Below are positions 20,624 to 29,602 of a stretch of DNA of 64,000 nucleotides, in pieces. Every line of letters starts with the position of its first letter. Positions within the stretch are counted from its first letter, which is position 1. Source of the DNA: Thiohalocapsa sp963695445 (GTDB taxonomy: Bacteria; Pseudomonadota; Gammaproteobacteria; Chromatiales; Chromatiaceae). The DNA lies in assembly GCA_963695445.1 (NCBI GenBank), contig CAVOGV010000024.1, positions 12,643 to 76,642 on the forward strand, read 5' to 3'. A program made the position numbers and the translations under genes. The notes below the pieces were generated by a model that was not told the origin of the DNA, made no database searches, and worked only from the letters and a program-made list of their open reading frames with translations.

Positions 20624-21583
20624 ATGGCCGACCAGCCCGACATCGACGCCGTCCGCGACTATTTGCTCGACCTCCAGGACCGCATCACCGACGCACTCGC
20701 CGCCGAGGACGGCGGCGACGGCTTCCGCGAGGATGCCTGGAGTCGCCCAGGTGGCGGCGGCGGACGCAGCCGGATCCTCGAGGGTGGCGCGGTGTTCGAG
20801 AAGGGCGGCATCAACTTCTCAGACGTGCAGGGCGACGCCATGCCGCCGAGCGCCAGCGCCAATCGCCCCGAACTGGCCGGCCGGAGTTTCCAGGCCATGG
20901 GGGTTTCGCTGGTCATGCACCCACGCAACCCGTTCGTGCCGACCTCGCACATGAACGTACGCTTCTTCATTGCCGAAAAGCCTGGTCACGCGCCCGTCTG
21001 GTGGTTTGGTGGCGGCTTCGACCTGACGCCCTACTACGGCAACGACGAGGACGTGATCCACTGGCACCAGACCGCGCGCGACGCCTGCAACGGCTTCGGC
21101 GACGGTACTGGCGGATATGCAGATACTGGCGACACCGGAGACGCCGCGGTGCACGCCCGCTTCAAGGCCTGGTGCGATCGCTATTTTTACCTCAAGCATC
21201 GCGACGAGCCCCGCGGCGTCGGCGGCCTGTTCTTCGACGATCTCAACGAGTGGGGGTTCGAGCGCAGCTTCGCGTTCATGCGCAGCGTCGCCGAGCACTA
21301 TCTGCCCGGCTACCGGCCGATCGTCGCGCGGCGCAAGGGGCTGGCGTACGACGAGGCCGAGCGCGAATTCCAAAAGTACCGCCGCGGCCGCTACGTCGAG
21401 TTCAACCTCGTCTACGACCGCGGCACGCTGTTCGGGCTGCAATCGGGCGGGCGCACCGAATCCATCCTCATGTCGCTGCCACCGGAAGTCAGTTGGCGCT
21501 ATGACTGGCGGCCGGAGCCCGACAGCCCGGAGGCCGAACTCTACGAGCGGTATCTGGTGCCGCGGGACTGGCTGGCGGACTAA
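20624..21583 (+). CDS. hemF: Oxygen-dependent coproporphyrinogen III oxidase
   Basis: 319-residue HemF, catalysing oxidative decarboxylation of coproporphyrinogen III to protoporphyrinogen IX with O2. Family blocks: ILEGGAVFEKGGINFSDVQG (about 47-66), SLVMHPRNPFVPTSHMNVR (about 95-113), WWFGGGFDLTPYYG (about 126-139), GVGGLFFDDLNEWGFE (about 198-213) and YVEFNLVYDRGTLFGLQSGGRTESIL (about 255). A short Gly/Asp-rich insertion (DGTGGYADTGDTGDA) near residue 160 is unusual. Cytoplasmic; intact. The TAA stop is the start of a TAAGGCGATTTCTG repeat. Confidence 0.95.
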   Translation: MADQPDIDAVRDYLLDLQDRITDALAAEDGGDGFREDAWSRPGGGGGRSRILEGGAVFEKGGINFSDVQGDAMPPSASANRPELAGRSFQAMGVSLVMHPRNPFVPTSHMNVRFFIAEKPGHAPVWWFGGGFDLTPYYGNDEDVIHWHQTARDACNGFGDGTGGYADTGDTGDAAVHARFKAWCDRYFYLKHRDEPRGVGGLFFDDLNEWGFERSFAFMRSVAEHYLPGYRPIVARRKGLAYDEAEREFQKYRRGRYVEFNLVYDRGTLFGLQSGGRTESILMSLPPEVSWRYDWRPEPDSPEAELYERYLVPRDWLAD

Positions 21584-21609
21584 GGCGATTTCTGTCAGAT
21601 CCGCCTAAG
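21581..21609. repeat. Short TAAGGCGATTTCTGTCAG palindromic element
   Basis: TAAGGCGATTTCTGTCAG runs into CCGCCTAAG, so the element can fold as TAAGGCG...CGCCTAA. Its first three bases are the hemF stop codon. It matches the ends of the 163-bp hairpin at 591-753. Confidence 0.7.
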
Positions 21610-21686
21610 CGACGAAAAACGTAGAGATTCAGCCGAGCATCCGCCGTTTCGGCCATCGACGACAGCCGCCGCCTCCGGCCTTATGC

Positions 21687-21774
21687 TGCACTGCAACAAA
21701 AAATTCCAGCCAACCCCTTGACAGGCGTTTCTTCGGCCATTATTGTGCACTGCAACAATTGCTGCACTGCAACA
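21687..21774. promoter_or_regulatory. Three exact TGCACTGCAACA repeats flanking the phasin promoter
   Basis: The 12-mer TGCACTGCAACA occurs at 21687-21698, 21746-21757 and 21763-21774, all in the same orientation. One copy lies upstream of the -35 box, one touches the -10 and start region, and one lies just downstream. This arrangement is what a repressor would need. PhaR is the usual phasin repressor in PHA producers and binds TGC/GCA-rich sites, so PhaR operators are the best guess; the regulator gene itself is not in this window. Confidence 0.6.
21718..21746 (+). promoter_or_regulatory. Sigma-70 promoter of the phasin gene
   Basis: TTGACA at 21718-21723, 17 bases, then TATTGT at 21741-21746. 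The -35 matches consensus exactly and the -10 matches four of six positions. Predicted transcription start is about 21753, within the repeat array. It lies in the only clearly AT-enriched stretch of the hemF-phasin gap. Confidence 0.65.
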
Positions 21775-21791
21775 GAACTGGAGATTGAACA

Positions 21792-22163
21792 ATGAACACG
21801 AAAGAAGTTGTCAACACCTACACCGACCTCACCAACAAGAGCGTTGAGCGCATCAACTCGCTGGGCGAACTGAACGTCAAGCTGGCAGAGACCGTCACCA
21901 CCCGCCAGATGGACGTCATGAATCTGTTCATGGAGCAGGGTGTGCGCATGATGAGCCTGGCGACCGAGGCCAAGGGCTACAGCGACCTCTACAAGGGCCA
22001 GGTTGAAATGGCCAAGGAGATCAGCGAGCGCATGATGGCAGAGTCCAAGGCCAACATGAAGCTGGCCGGCGAGATCCGTGACGACTATCGCGGCTGGTTC
22101 GACAAGGCCATGGCCGACGTCAAGGACAGCAACACGGTGGTCCGTAACGCCGTCACCGCTTAA
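21792..22163 (+). CDS. phaP: Phasin (PHA granule-associated protein)
   Basis: 123-residue all-helical protein without Cys and with an amphipathic pattern typical of the phasin family (for example ELNVKLAETVTTRQMDVMNL and ISERMMAESKANMKLAGEIR). Phasins coat polyhydroxyalkanoate granules and control their number and size. It is followed 170 bp later by an acetoacetyl-CoA reductase gene, consistent with a PHA locus. The upstream promoter is strong and carries three repeats that look like operator sites. The synthase genes phaC/phaE are not in the window. Confidence 0.85.
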   Translation: MNTKEVVNTYTDLTNKSVERINSLGELNVKLAETVTTRQMDVMNLFMEQGVRMMSLATEAKGYSDLYKGQVEMAKEISERMMAESKANMKLAGEIRDDYRGWFDKAMADVKDSNTVVRNAVTA

Positions 22164-22336
22164 TTCTCGGACATCACCCGAGAGCCGGCGCACAGGGAAT
22201 CGTGCGCCTACCCGGAGCGGTAGGCTCGACAATCGGCATCGGCCGGCATTAAAACAGTGACGGCGGCGCCCCGGAGTACAGGCAGCCGGCGCACCGTCAA
22301 CGACATCGGATCTCTCAATAGTAAGGTGAACCAGCC

Positions 22337-23086
22337 ATGACCACCCCAGCACGAGTGGCACTGGTGACAGGCGGTATCGGCGGCATCGGAACGGCCATCT
22401 GCCAGCGCTTGGCCAAAGACGGCATGAAGGTCGTCGCGAATCATCACCCGTCGGAGCAGGAGGCAGCCTCCGCCTGGAAGCGGGAGCAGGCCGATGCGGG
22501 CTTTGAAATCGACACCATCGCGGCAGACGTGTCCTCCTTCGAGGACTGCGCGCAAATGGTCGCCACCATCAAGCAGAGCTATGGGCCCGTTGCGGTCCTC
22601 GTGAACTGCGCCGGCATCACCCGTGACAAGACGTTCAAAAAGATGGAAGAGGCGCAGTGGCGCGCCGTCATCGACGTCAATCTGAGCAGCGTGTTCAACG
22701 TCACCCGCAACATCTGGGACGATATGCTCGAGGCCGGCTTTGGCCGCATCGTCAACATCTCATCCGTCAACGGCCAGCGCGGCCAGTTTGGCCAAGCCAA
22801 CTACGCTGCCGCCAAGGCCGGTATGCACGGCGTCACGATGAGCCTGGCCCAAGAAGGCGCAGCCAAGGGCATCACCGTTAACACGGTGTCGCCCGGATAC
22901 GTCGAAACCGCAATGACCAAGGCCATGCGCGACGACGTTCGCGACGCCATCGTCGCCACCGTTCCGATGCGCCGCATGGCACAGCCGGAAGAGATCGCCA
23001 GCGCCATCGCCTTTCTGGTCGCGGAAGAGAACGGATACGTCACCGGCATCAATCTGCCCGTGAATGGCGGCCTATTCATTCATTGA
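22337..23086 (+). CDS. phaB: Acetoacetyl-CoA reductase (SDR family)
   Basis: 249-residue short-chain dehydrogenase. Nucleotide-binding motif VTGGIGGIGTAI (residues 10-21), NCAGITRD (about 92), catalytic Ser in NISSVNGQRGQFGQ (about 142) and YAAAKAG with the Tyr/Lys pair (about 156-160). The NGQRGQFGQ segment and GGIGGIG glycine motif are characteristic of PhaB rather than FabG. It reduces acetoacetyl-CoA to (R)-3-hydroxybutyryl-CoA using NADPH for PHB synthesis. Followed by a strong terminator at 23197. Confidence 0.9.
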   Translation: MTTPARVALVTGGIGGIGTAICQRLAKDGMKVVANHHPSEQEAASAWKREQADAGFEIDTIAADVSSFEDCAQMVATIKQSYGPVAVLVNCAGITRDKTFKKMEEAQWRAVIDVNLSSVFNVTRNIWDDMLEAGFGRIVNISSVNGQRGQFGQANYAAAKAGMHGVTMSLAQEGAAKGITVNTVSPGYVETAMTKAMRDDVRDAIVATVPMRRMAQPEEIASAIAFLVAEENGYVTGINLPVNGGLFIH

Positions 23087-23196
23087 TCAGCCTCTCCGAG
23101 AGCGCATGATCTGACCCGATTCGTCGCGGGCCGCCCGGCAAGCCGGCCCGCGGCAACCCAGTGTCCTCCTCGTCTCTCTCACTATGAGACGTTTCC

Positions 23197-23223
23197 AGCC
23201 CGGCTCCCCGCCGGGCTTTTTTT
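23197..23223 (+). terminator. Rho-independent terminator after phaP-phaB
   Basis: AGCCCGGC-TCCC-GCCGGGCT type stem followed by seven T residues, 110 bp downstream of the phaB stop. It ends the phaP-phaB unit. Confidence 0.85.
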
Positions 23224-23339
23224 GTGCCTACCGTTCCAACCTCGACGCTGGTCACCCCAAGCCGTCCCCCTCGTCTGCCGCGGAGGTTATACACTAGCGT
23301 CTCGGCAAGAACATCAGTTGGCCTGACCGGGAGTGATTC

Positions 23340-23889
23340 ATGCATGCATCGTCAGTCGTCGCAATGAACCGCGCTCGCGCGCTCGCGCTCCTTATCGCGC
23401 TGCTCTGGCTCGCCGCCAGCGCCGTAGCCGAGGCAGCCGTTGACCAGATGTACGAGTGCGACCAGGATGGTACGGTGACGTTCTCGGACCAACCCTGCAC
23501 GGGTCCGGAGCGCATCCGAGACGTGGAGTACGACCAGCCGAGCGGCAGCCAAACCCGCAATGCCGAGGCTGCGCTGCAAGACGAGGAAGCCGAATCTGGC
23601 GCCGTGGCGCAGGCAAGCGTGCTGGACACGGAAATACTGAAAACCGAACAACAGATCAGTCGTCTGCAGATCGAACGCACCACCCGGTTGGCGGAGATGC
23701 GAGAGCAGCGCCGCCTAGGCAGCGAGGACAGGGATCGAGCCGCCTGGTTGCAGCAGATGGATCAGAAAATGGAGTCCACCTACCAGGACTACAGTGCGCA
23801 GATCATCACGGCCACCGATCGACTGAACGAATTGAAGGCGCGCCGCGCGGCGCTCGGCGTCGGCGAACAGTCCGCTTGGACCGGAATAG
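23340..23889 (+). CDS. DUF4124-type secreted coiled-coil protein
   Basis: Signal peptide (ALALLIALLWLAASAVAEA) and a short DUF4124-like domain, MYECDQDGTVTFSDQPCTG, with its two Cys. A helical region follows (about residues 95-180: ILKTEQQISRLQIERTTRLAEM...). The open frame continues to 24113 through the opposite-strand gene at 23898, which is unlikely. A one-base shift near 23880 would give a stop at 23887-23889 just before that gene, so I end it there. Periplasmic; function unknown. Confidence 0.6.
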
Positions 23890-23897
23890 CCAGGCGC

Positions 23898-24143
23898 TCA
23901 GCGCCCCGAGCGCAGCCACAGGGTGCGGCCGATCTTCAGCCCGACCAGCAGCACGGGCGTTGCGTGCAGGAACAAATCGAAGATATCGATGGGCCGTACC
24001 AGCGACCCCGCGAACAGCATCTGCAGCTTTTCCCACAGATGCGGCTCGGGCTGAGACGGCCAGGGGGCAATACCAAGCATCAGGGCCGGGATCAACAGGT
24101 AGATCAGTGGTAACTGGTCGAACAATCGTACTAGGCCCCGCAT
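23898..24143 (-). CDS. Small two-helix membrane protein
   Basis: 81 residues with two hydrophobic segments (LPLIYLLIPALMLGIAPW and IFDLFLHATPVLLVGLKIG). Similar small proteins are conserved among gammaproteobacteria and are sometimes labelled RND-transporter-like without evidence. It converges with the DUF4124 gene and is back-to-back with the DUF3301 gene. Function unknown; it looks like a real protein because its composition is coherent across its whole length. Confidence 0.6.
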   Translation of the reverse strand: MRGLVRLFDQLPLIYLLIPALMLGIAPWPSQPEPHLWEKLQMLFAGSLVRPIDIFDLFLHATPVLLVGLKIGRTLWLRSGR

Positions 24144-24162
24144 GGGTATGCTCCGATCCGCT

Positions 24163-24621
24163 ATGGAAAATTTGTTCGCAATCCTGTTCCTGCTGCTGGT
24201 CGGTTGGCTCTGGCTGGATACGCTGCGCGCCCGGGAGATGGCGGTCGCGCTAGCGCGCCGAGCCTGCGAACGCTACGACGTGCAGTTTCTGGATCAAGCA
24301 GTGGCGTTACGCCGCCTCGGTCTGCGCTGGACGCGCGAAGGTGTGCGCGTGCGCAGACAATACCGGTTCGAATTCAGCGAGGAAGGCACCGGTCGGCGCT
24401 ACGGTGATCTGGTCTTGCTTGGCCTGCGCCTAGAGCACTTGAGCCTAGACCTAGAGGCGCCGGGGAGCACTTCCGATGGCGAGGGCGGGGCGAGGGCGGG
24501 TCAGCGCCTATTTGATCACCCGCAGCGATGGACGTGCTGGCTTTTTATCGCCGCCACCGGTGCCATCGGTATCAGGACCGGACGTCGTGTCTTCGTCAGC
24601 GGCATCATCGGCCGCGGGTAA
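24163..24621 (+). CDS. DUF3301-domain membrane-anchored protein
   Basis: Start chosen at MENLFAILFLLLVGWLWLD, a single N-terminal membrane anchor. The following segment (ALRRLGLRWTREGVRVRRQYRFEFS) and GDLVLLGLRLEHLSLDLE match the DUF3301 pattern. Beyond about residue 105 the frame becomes unlike the family and overlaps the 3' end of sspB on the other strand. A frameshift with a stop at about 24516 would give the usual length near 115 residues. Small cytoplasm-facing protein of unknown role. Confidence 0.6.
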   Translation: MENLFAILFLLLVGWLWLDTLRAREMAVALARRACERYDVQFLDQAVALRRLGLRWTREGVRVRRQYRFEFSEEGTGRRYGDLVLLGLRLEHLSLDLEAPGSTSDGEGGARAGQRLFDHPQRWTCWLFIAATGAIGIRTGRRVFVSGIIGRG

Positions 24622-24927
24622 CTCGTCCGGAAACAACATGCCATGGCCATTCTCGCGGGCATAGACGCCGAGAACAGCCTGGGGCGAGAGTTCGACGGCG
24701 AATGGCGAGCCGCCGAAGCGCGCCGAGAAGCGAATGCTGTCGTTACCCAGTTGCAACGCCTGTACAGCCTGGGGAGCCACATTGAGCACGATGCGCCCGT
24801 CGTCGACGAATGCCTTAGGCACGGCCGCGGACGGGTGCTCGGCATCCACCACCAGGTGGGGCGTCAGGCCGTTGTCGATGATCCACTCGTATAGGGCGCG
24901 GATCAGGTAGGGTCGGTTCGATGTCAT
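24508..24927 (-). CDS. sspB: ClpXP protease specificity-enhancing factor SspB
   Basis: 139 residues from the ATG at 24927 (the open frame extends upstream, but homology starts at SNRPYLIRALYEWIIDN). The substrate-binding domain includes LTPHLVVDA, IVLNVAPQAV and ISFSARFGG-like strands, and the C-terminus ends PARPSLRVIK, the tail motif that docks onto the ClpX N-domain. SspB delivers ssrA-tagged and other substrates to ClpXP. Directly downstream of sspA, the conserved order. Confidence 0.92.
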   Translation of the reverse strand: MTSNRPYLIRALYEWIIDNGLTPHLVVDAEHPSAAVPKAFVDDGRIVLNVAPQAVQALQLGNDSIRFSARFGGSPFAVELSPQAVLGVYARENGHGMLFPDELPAADDAADEDTTSGPDTDGTGGGDKKPARPSLRVIK

Positions 24928-24974
24928 CGGCACACCTCTTTGCAAGGCTGCTCGGTCGGGCAGTCCACGGGCGG

Positions 24975-25605
24975 TCAGGCGAGGTCCGCAACCATCTCCC
25001 GCTCGGCCTCGGTTAGGCCAAGCCGGAATGACGGCCACTCAAAAATACGGGTGGCGTACTGAGTGACGCTGATGGCGGACCCAGGCAACTCGACACCAAG
25101 CACCGGCAAACGCCACAGCAACGGCGCGATGCAGCAGTCGACCAACGAGAACTCGTCGCTCATGAAGAACTTGCTCGCACCGAACAGTGGCGCGGTCACG
25201 ACTCAGGCTCTCCCGCAAGGCGGCGCGAGCGGTAGCGGCGTCGGCGTCACTGCCACGGATGATGTCGCGCATCAGGCTGTACCAGTCGCGATCGATCCGG
25301 TACATGAACATACGCGCATTGGCACGTGCCACCGGGTCCACCGGCAACAGCGGAGGATGCGGAAAACGTTCGTCCATGTACTCCATGATGATCTGCGACT
25401 CGTACAGGCGCAGATCGCGGTCGACCAGCGTCGGCACCGTGGCGTATGGGTTTGCGTCCGCCACCTCGTCCGGGAGGTTCTGCGCGTCGACATCAACGAT
25501 ATCAACGGAGATTTTCTTCTCGGCGAGTACCATTCGCACGCGGTGGCAGTAGGGACAAGTCGGATCGGAGAACAGGGTCATGTTAGATCGTCGGATGACA
25601 GCCAC
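24975..25605 (-). CDS. sspA: Stringent starvation protein A (GST fold), frameshifted
   Basis: N-terminal thioredoxin-like half MAVIRRSNMTLFSDPTCPYCHR is read from 25605, and the C-terminal helical half (APLFGASKFFMSDEFSLVDC... REMVADLA) lies in another frame from about 25199. A single shift near 25195 separates them. SspA associates with RNA polymerase and is co-transcribed with sspB, its neighbour here. E. coli SspA has a similar N-terminal extension, supporting this start. CPYCH retains a CxxC motif that E. coli SspA lacks. Confidence 0.85.
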
Positions 25606-25837
25606 CGGAGTGGATTCCTCGGGAAAACCGCCGGACCGCCATCGGATGGCCGCGGGCGGGTCGGTGCGGGTGGAGAAGACGAGGAATTGAGCTAAGCCGA
25701 CTCAGCGGCCGGCGCCGACACCCCGATTCAACTCTACCCAGCCTGAGTAGCATACACCGAATCGGCGTCGAGGCGGGAACGGGCGCATCCGTGCGCCTCT
25801 GGTTGGACGATCGCGCCCGGCGTCGCCGGGCCCGCGA

Positions 25838-26588
25838 TCAGTGGACGTCCTTCCAGTATTCCTTCTTCAGGTAGTAGGTCAGGATGAACAGCAGACCGAG
25901 GAAGAGCAGCACATACAGCCCCAGGCTGCGACGCTCGAGCTTGTAGGGCTCGCCGACGTAGGTGAGGTAGTTGGTCAGGTCGCGCACCATGGTGTCGTAT
26001 TCCTCGACCGTCAGCTCACCCGGCTCGACCAGCTCGACGCCGACGACGTGAGGGGCCGCGCCCTCTGCGGCGTGGCTCTCGGCATAGACCGGCGCCTGAA
26101 TACCCTGAAGGTTGATCAACGCATGCGGCATGCCGACCTTGTCGAAGATCAGGTTGTTGACACCGTAGGGACGGGAGTCATCGACATAGTAGGACTTCAG
26201 ATAGGTGTAGACCCAATCCGGACTGCGCCAGCGGGTGACCAACGTCAGGTCAGGGACCACTTTGCCGAACCATTTCAGACCGTCGTCCGGACTGCATGGC
26301 AACCGTCATCAGATCGCCGGGCTTGGCATCGCCGAAGATCAGGTTCTCGGTCAGCTCATCCTCCGGGATATCCAGATCCGCCGCCATGCGGTTGTAGCGC
26401 ATGTACTGCAACGAGTGACAACCCATGCAGTAGTTGGCGAAGTACTTGGCGCCGCGCTGCAGCGAGGCCTTGTCTTTGAGGTCGATGTTCGCCTCCTGGA
26501 GCGCCGGGCCTTCGGCCGACGCGACCGCGGCCATCGGGGCAATCAGGAAAGCGAGCAGCAGCGACGCCGCAATGATGGCACTTCTCAT
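25838..26588 (-). CDS. petC: Cytochrome c1 of the bc1 complex, frameshifted
   Basis: Signal peptide (IIAASLLLAFLIAPMAAVASA), then the haem-c motif CMGCH in NYCMGCHSLQYMRYNRM. A shift near 26290 is followed by PDDGLKWFGKVVPDLTLVTR and the conserved WVYTYLKSYY-DDSRPYGVNN region. The C-terminal membrane anchor is LGLYVLLFLGLLFILTYYLKK. It transfers electrons from the Rieske protein to soluble cytochromes on the periplasmic side. The start overlaps the petB stop by four bases (ATGA at 26585-26588). Confidence 0.92.
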
Positions 26589-27833
26589 GATGTCACCCTC
26601 TCAGGCACGGGCTTGGTCTTCTCCAGCTTCGTGTAGATCGGCATCAACAGGAAGAACGAGAAGTAGACGACGGTGAAGATCTGCGCCATCAGCGTGGCAA
26701 GATCGCTCGACGGGCTGCAGGCCCAGATAGGCCAGCACCACGAAAGACACCGCGAATGCGGCAAGGAAGCCTTTCGACAAGTTGCCCTTGTAGCGGATGG
26801 AACGCACGCCGCTGCGGTCGAGCCATGGCAACAGGAACATGATGGCGATGGCGCCAAACATGACCAGCACGCCCGGGAACTGCGAACCGCCGATGGGCGG
26901 CACCGCACGCAGCATCGCGTAGTAAGGCGTGAAGTACCAGACCGGCGCAATATGCGGCGGCGTCACCAACGGATCGGCCGGCTGGAAGTTCGGCGCCTCA
27001 AGGAAAAGACCGCCGAGGTCCGGCGCATAGAACACGACGGCAGAGAAGATGGCCAAGAACACCACCAGTCCGACCATGTCCTTGACCGTGTAGTACGGAT
27101 GGAACGGGATGCCGTCGAGCGGCTTGCCGTTTTCGTCCTTTTTCGCCTTGATCTCGATACCGTCCGGGTTGGTGGAACCGACCCGGTGCAGCGCAACGAT
27201 GTGCAGGAACACCAACGCCGCGAGGACAAACGGGATCAGGAAGTGGAAGGCGAAGAAGCGGTTCAGCGTCACGTCGGAGATGACGTAGTCGCCGCGCACC
27301 CAGACCGACAGGTCGGGGCCGATGCCCGGTACCGCCGCGAACAGGTTCACGATGACCTGAGCACCCCAGTACGACATCTGCCCCCAGGGCAGCAGATAGC
27401 CGAAGAAGGCGGTCGCCATCATCGCCAGGTAGATGATCACGCCGATGATCCACAGCAGTTCGCGCGGCTGCTTGTAGGAGCCCCACATCAGCCCGCGGAA
27501 CATGTGCAGATAGACCAGAATGAAGAAGAACGAGGCGCCGGTGGAGTGCATGTACCGGATCAACCAGCCCCAGTTCACATCGCGCATGATGTACTCGACG
27601 GAGGCGAAGGCCTCGGTCGCGGACGGTTTGTAGGCCATCGCCAGCCAGATGCCGGTGACGATCTGCAGCACCAGCACCACCATGGCGAGAGAGCCGAAGA
27701 AGGACCAGAAGCCCATGTTCTTCGGCGCATAGTAATCTGCGAAGTGCTCGCTCCACACCCGCATGATCGGGAATCGCTTATCGACCCAACCGAGAGCCCC
27801 GGTTGGTGCCGGCTGCGCACTGTCAATGCTCAT
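26585..27833 (-). CDS. petB: Cytochrome b of the bc1 complex, frameshifted near the C-terminus
   Basis: Polytopic protein of about 415 residues with eight hydrophobic helices. The b-haem histidines lie in helix II/IV segments such as LIRYMHSTGASFFFILVYLHMFR and FFAFHFLIPFVLAALVFLHIVALH. The Qo-site motif appears as PEWY-like PVWYFTPYYAMLR. The reading frame breaks at about 26705, where CAGCCCGTCG appears to carry one extra C. Correction gives LGLQPSSDLATLMAQIFTVV and an end at 26585. Core quinol-oxidising subunit of the inner membrane. Confidence 0.93.
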
Positions 27834-28426
27834 CAGGCCGCTCCTTCATCCTCACCGACGAGGATGGTGGTCTCGTTCAAATAAGTGTGCTTGGGGATCA
27901 CCAAGTTGGTCGGCGCCGGAACGCCTTTGTAAACCCGCCCGGCCAGGTCGAACTTAGACCCGTGGCAGGGACAGAACCAACCGCCCTTCCATTCCGGGCC
28001 CAGATCGTCCGGAGCCACCTCCGGGCGATAGGTCGGCGAACACCCGAGATGGGTGCAGATGCCGATGGCAACGAAGTAGGCCGGATTGATCGACCGCGTT
28101 GGGTTCTGGCAGTACTCGGGCTGCTGAGGCACCAACGACTCCGGATCCGTCAGTTTCGGGTCCAGCGTCGGCAAGGACTCGAGCATGGTATCGGTCCGAC
28201 TCACGACCCAAATCGGCTGCCCCCGCCATTTGACGCGCAACAGTGCGCCAGGTTCCAGCTTGCTCACGTCGGCCTGCACCGGGGCGCCGGCGGCACGTGC
28301 CTTGGCGCTCGGATTCATCGACGATATAAAGGGAACGGCGACGAATCCGGCGCCGATGGCCCCAACGACGCTGGTCGCGGCGACCAGGACGCGCCGGCGA
28401 CCTTTATCCACACCATGTGTGTTCAT
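27833..28426 (-). CDS. petA: Rieske iron-sulfur protein of the bc1 complex
   Basis: 197 residues. RRRVLVAATSVVGAIGAG is a Tat-type N-terminus that remains as a membrane anchor. The [2Fe-2S] ligands are in CTHLGC (about residues 129-134) and CPCHGS (about 152-157). It shuttles electrons from quinol at the Qo site to cytochrome c1. It is first in the petABC operon and overlaps petB by one base (TGATG). Intact, unlike petB and petC. Confidence 0.95.
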   Translation of the reverse strand: MNTHGVDKGRRRVLVAATSVVGAIGAGFVAVPFISSMNPSAKARAAGAPVQADVSKLEPGALLRVKWRGQPIWVVSRTDTMLESLPTLDPKLTDPESLVPQQPEYCQNPTRSINPAYFVAIGICTHLGCSPTYRPEVAPDDLGPEWKGGWFCPCHGSKFDLAGRVYKGVPAPTNLVIPKHTYLNETTILVGEDEGAA

Positions 28427-28459
28427 TGTCTAGTCGACCCCCGCTAGGCTCGATGCACG

Positions 28460-28480
28460 ACGTCTCGTCCGACGAGACGT
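28460..28480. promoter_or_regulatory. Perfect palindrome upstream of petABC
   Basis: ACGTCTCGT-CCG-ACGAGACGT, with nine-base arms and a three-base loop, lies 34-54 bases upstream of the petA start. There is no T-run in either direction, so an operator or a 5' leader hairpin is more likely than a terminator. The rest of the 330-base gap to the Nif3 gene (28427-28756) holds no gene. Confidence 0.4.
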
Positions 28481-28756
28481 TCGGGCAGTCTGAAAAGTGG
28501 AAAGTAAGAATATCGCGAAGCGCTTGAAATTCGATCGCCCATTGTCGGTGATTGCGGCCTTGCAGGTCAAGGTTGACGCGCCTTCCGTGGGGCTATGGCC
28601 GCATCCATATCGGGACTCGCCCGAATCTGGAAAGGACCCCCGGATTGGACGCGAAAGCGCTTCGCGCGGCGACGACAAATCGCAAAGACCCAGAAATCAT
28701 AAGGAAAAGCTCTGAAGATCGGGCGGCTGGTGCTGCACGGGACAAGTTTCGATGGA

Positions 28757-29506
28757 TTAGATTGGATTTTCGATGTCGATGAATCGATGGTCCAATCCAA
28801 AGTGTCGGGCGAGATGGGAACCCAATGCCTGCACCCCGTATCGCTCGGTGGCATGGTGTCCCGCCGCCAGATAATCGATGCCCAGTTCGTGCGCCTCGTG
28901 CCAGGTCTGCTCGGACACCTCGCCACTGATAAAGACATCGGCACCGAGCGCCCGCGCATCGGAGAGATACCGCTGCGCGGCGCCGGTACACCAGGCAAGA
29001 TGCTGCACCGGGCGGTCGACGACGGCGATGTGCAAGGGTGAACGACCAAGACGGACCGCAACCTCGCGCGCCAGTTCCGCGGCCGGCCGCGGCGCTGCGA
29101 GCCGGCCACGCCAGAGCAGGCCGTCGGCACTGGCGGGCCTCGCATCCGGGATACCAAGCACGTCGGCCAGACAACGGTTGTTCCCCAGTTCCGGATGGAC
29201 GTCGAGCGGCAGATGGTAGGCCAGCAGCGCGACACCCGCTCGCATCAAGGCACCGATACGCCGTCCCTTGATGCCCACCAAGCGCGGGTCTTCGCCCTTC
29301 CAGAAGTAGCCGTGATGGACCAGGATCGCGTCGGCGTCCGCCTCGATCGCCGCCTGCACCAGGGCCTGGCTGGCGGTGACGCCGCTGATCAGGCGTCGAA
29401 CCGGCCGCTGGCCTGCCACCTGCAAGCCGTTAGGACAGTAGTCGCTGAAGCCGTCCGCGGACAGCAACTCGTTGCAGTAGAGGGCCAGCGTATCGGCGTC
29501 GGTCAT
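28757..29506 (-). CDS. Nif3-like dinuclear metal centre protein
   Basis: 249 residues of the Nif3/YbgI (DUF34) family. Metal-ligand blocks are VHHGYFWKG (about residues 63-71), AYHLPLDVHPE (about 97-107), GEVSEQTWHEA (about 205) and AAGHHATERYG (about 220). These proteins form toroidal hexamers with a dinuclear metal site. They are annotated as GTP cyclohydrolase type 2 or as metal-binding chaperone-like factors; the true role is unsettled. Intact. It lies directly upstream of petABC on the same strand with a 330 bp gap. Confidence 0.9.
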   Translation of the reverse strand: MTDADTLALYCNELLSADGFSDYCPNGLQVAGQRPVRRLISGVTASQALVQAAIEADADAILVHHGYFWKGEDPRLVGIKGRRIGALMRAGVALLAYHLPLDVHPELGNNRCLADVLGIPDARPASADGLLWRGRLAAPRPAAELAREVAVRLGRSPLHIAVVDRPVQHLAWCTGAAQRYLSDARALGADVFISGEVSEQTWHEAHELGIDYLAAGHHATERYGVQALGSHLARHFGLDHRFIDIENPI

Positions 29507-29602
29507 GGATGCGGGTCCGATGTGTTGGAAAACGGCCTAGAGAGGCTTCGCCTTTGACCAATGAATCATGGTCGGCGCTGGTTAGCGGTGCCCTCTTATC
29601 CT

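Noticed and set aside
20563..21504. 313-residue Arg-rich frame overlapping hemF
   Set aside because: Alternate frame; hemF in the next frame is a perfect family match.
26673..27884. 403-residue plus-strand frame opposite petB
   Set aside because: Shadow of cytochrome b.
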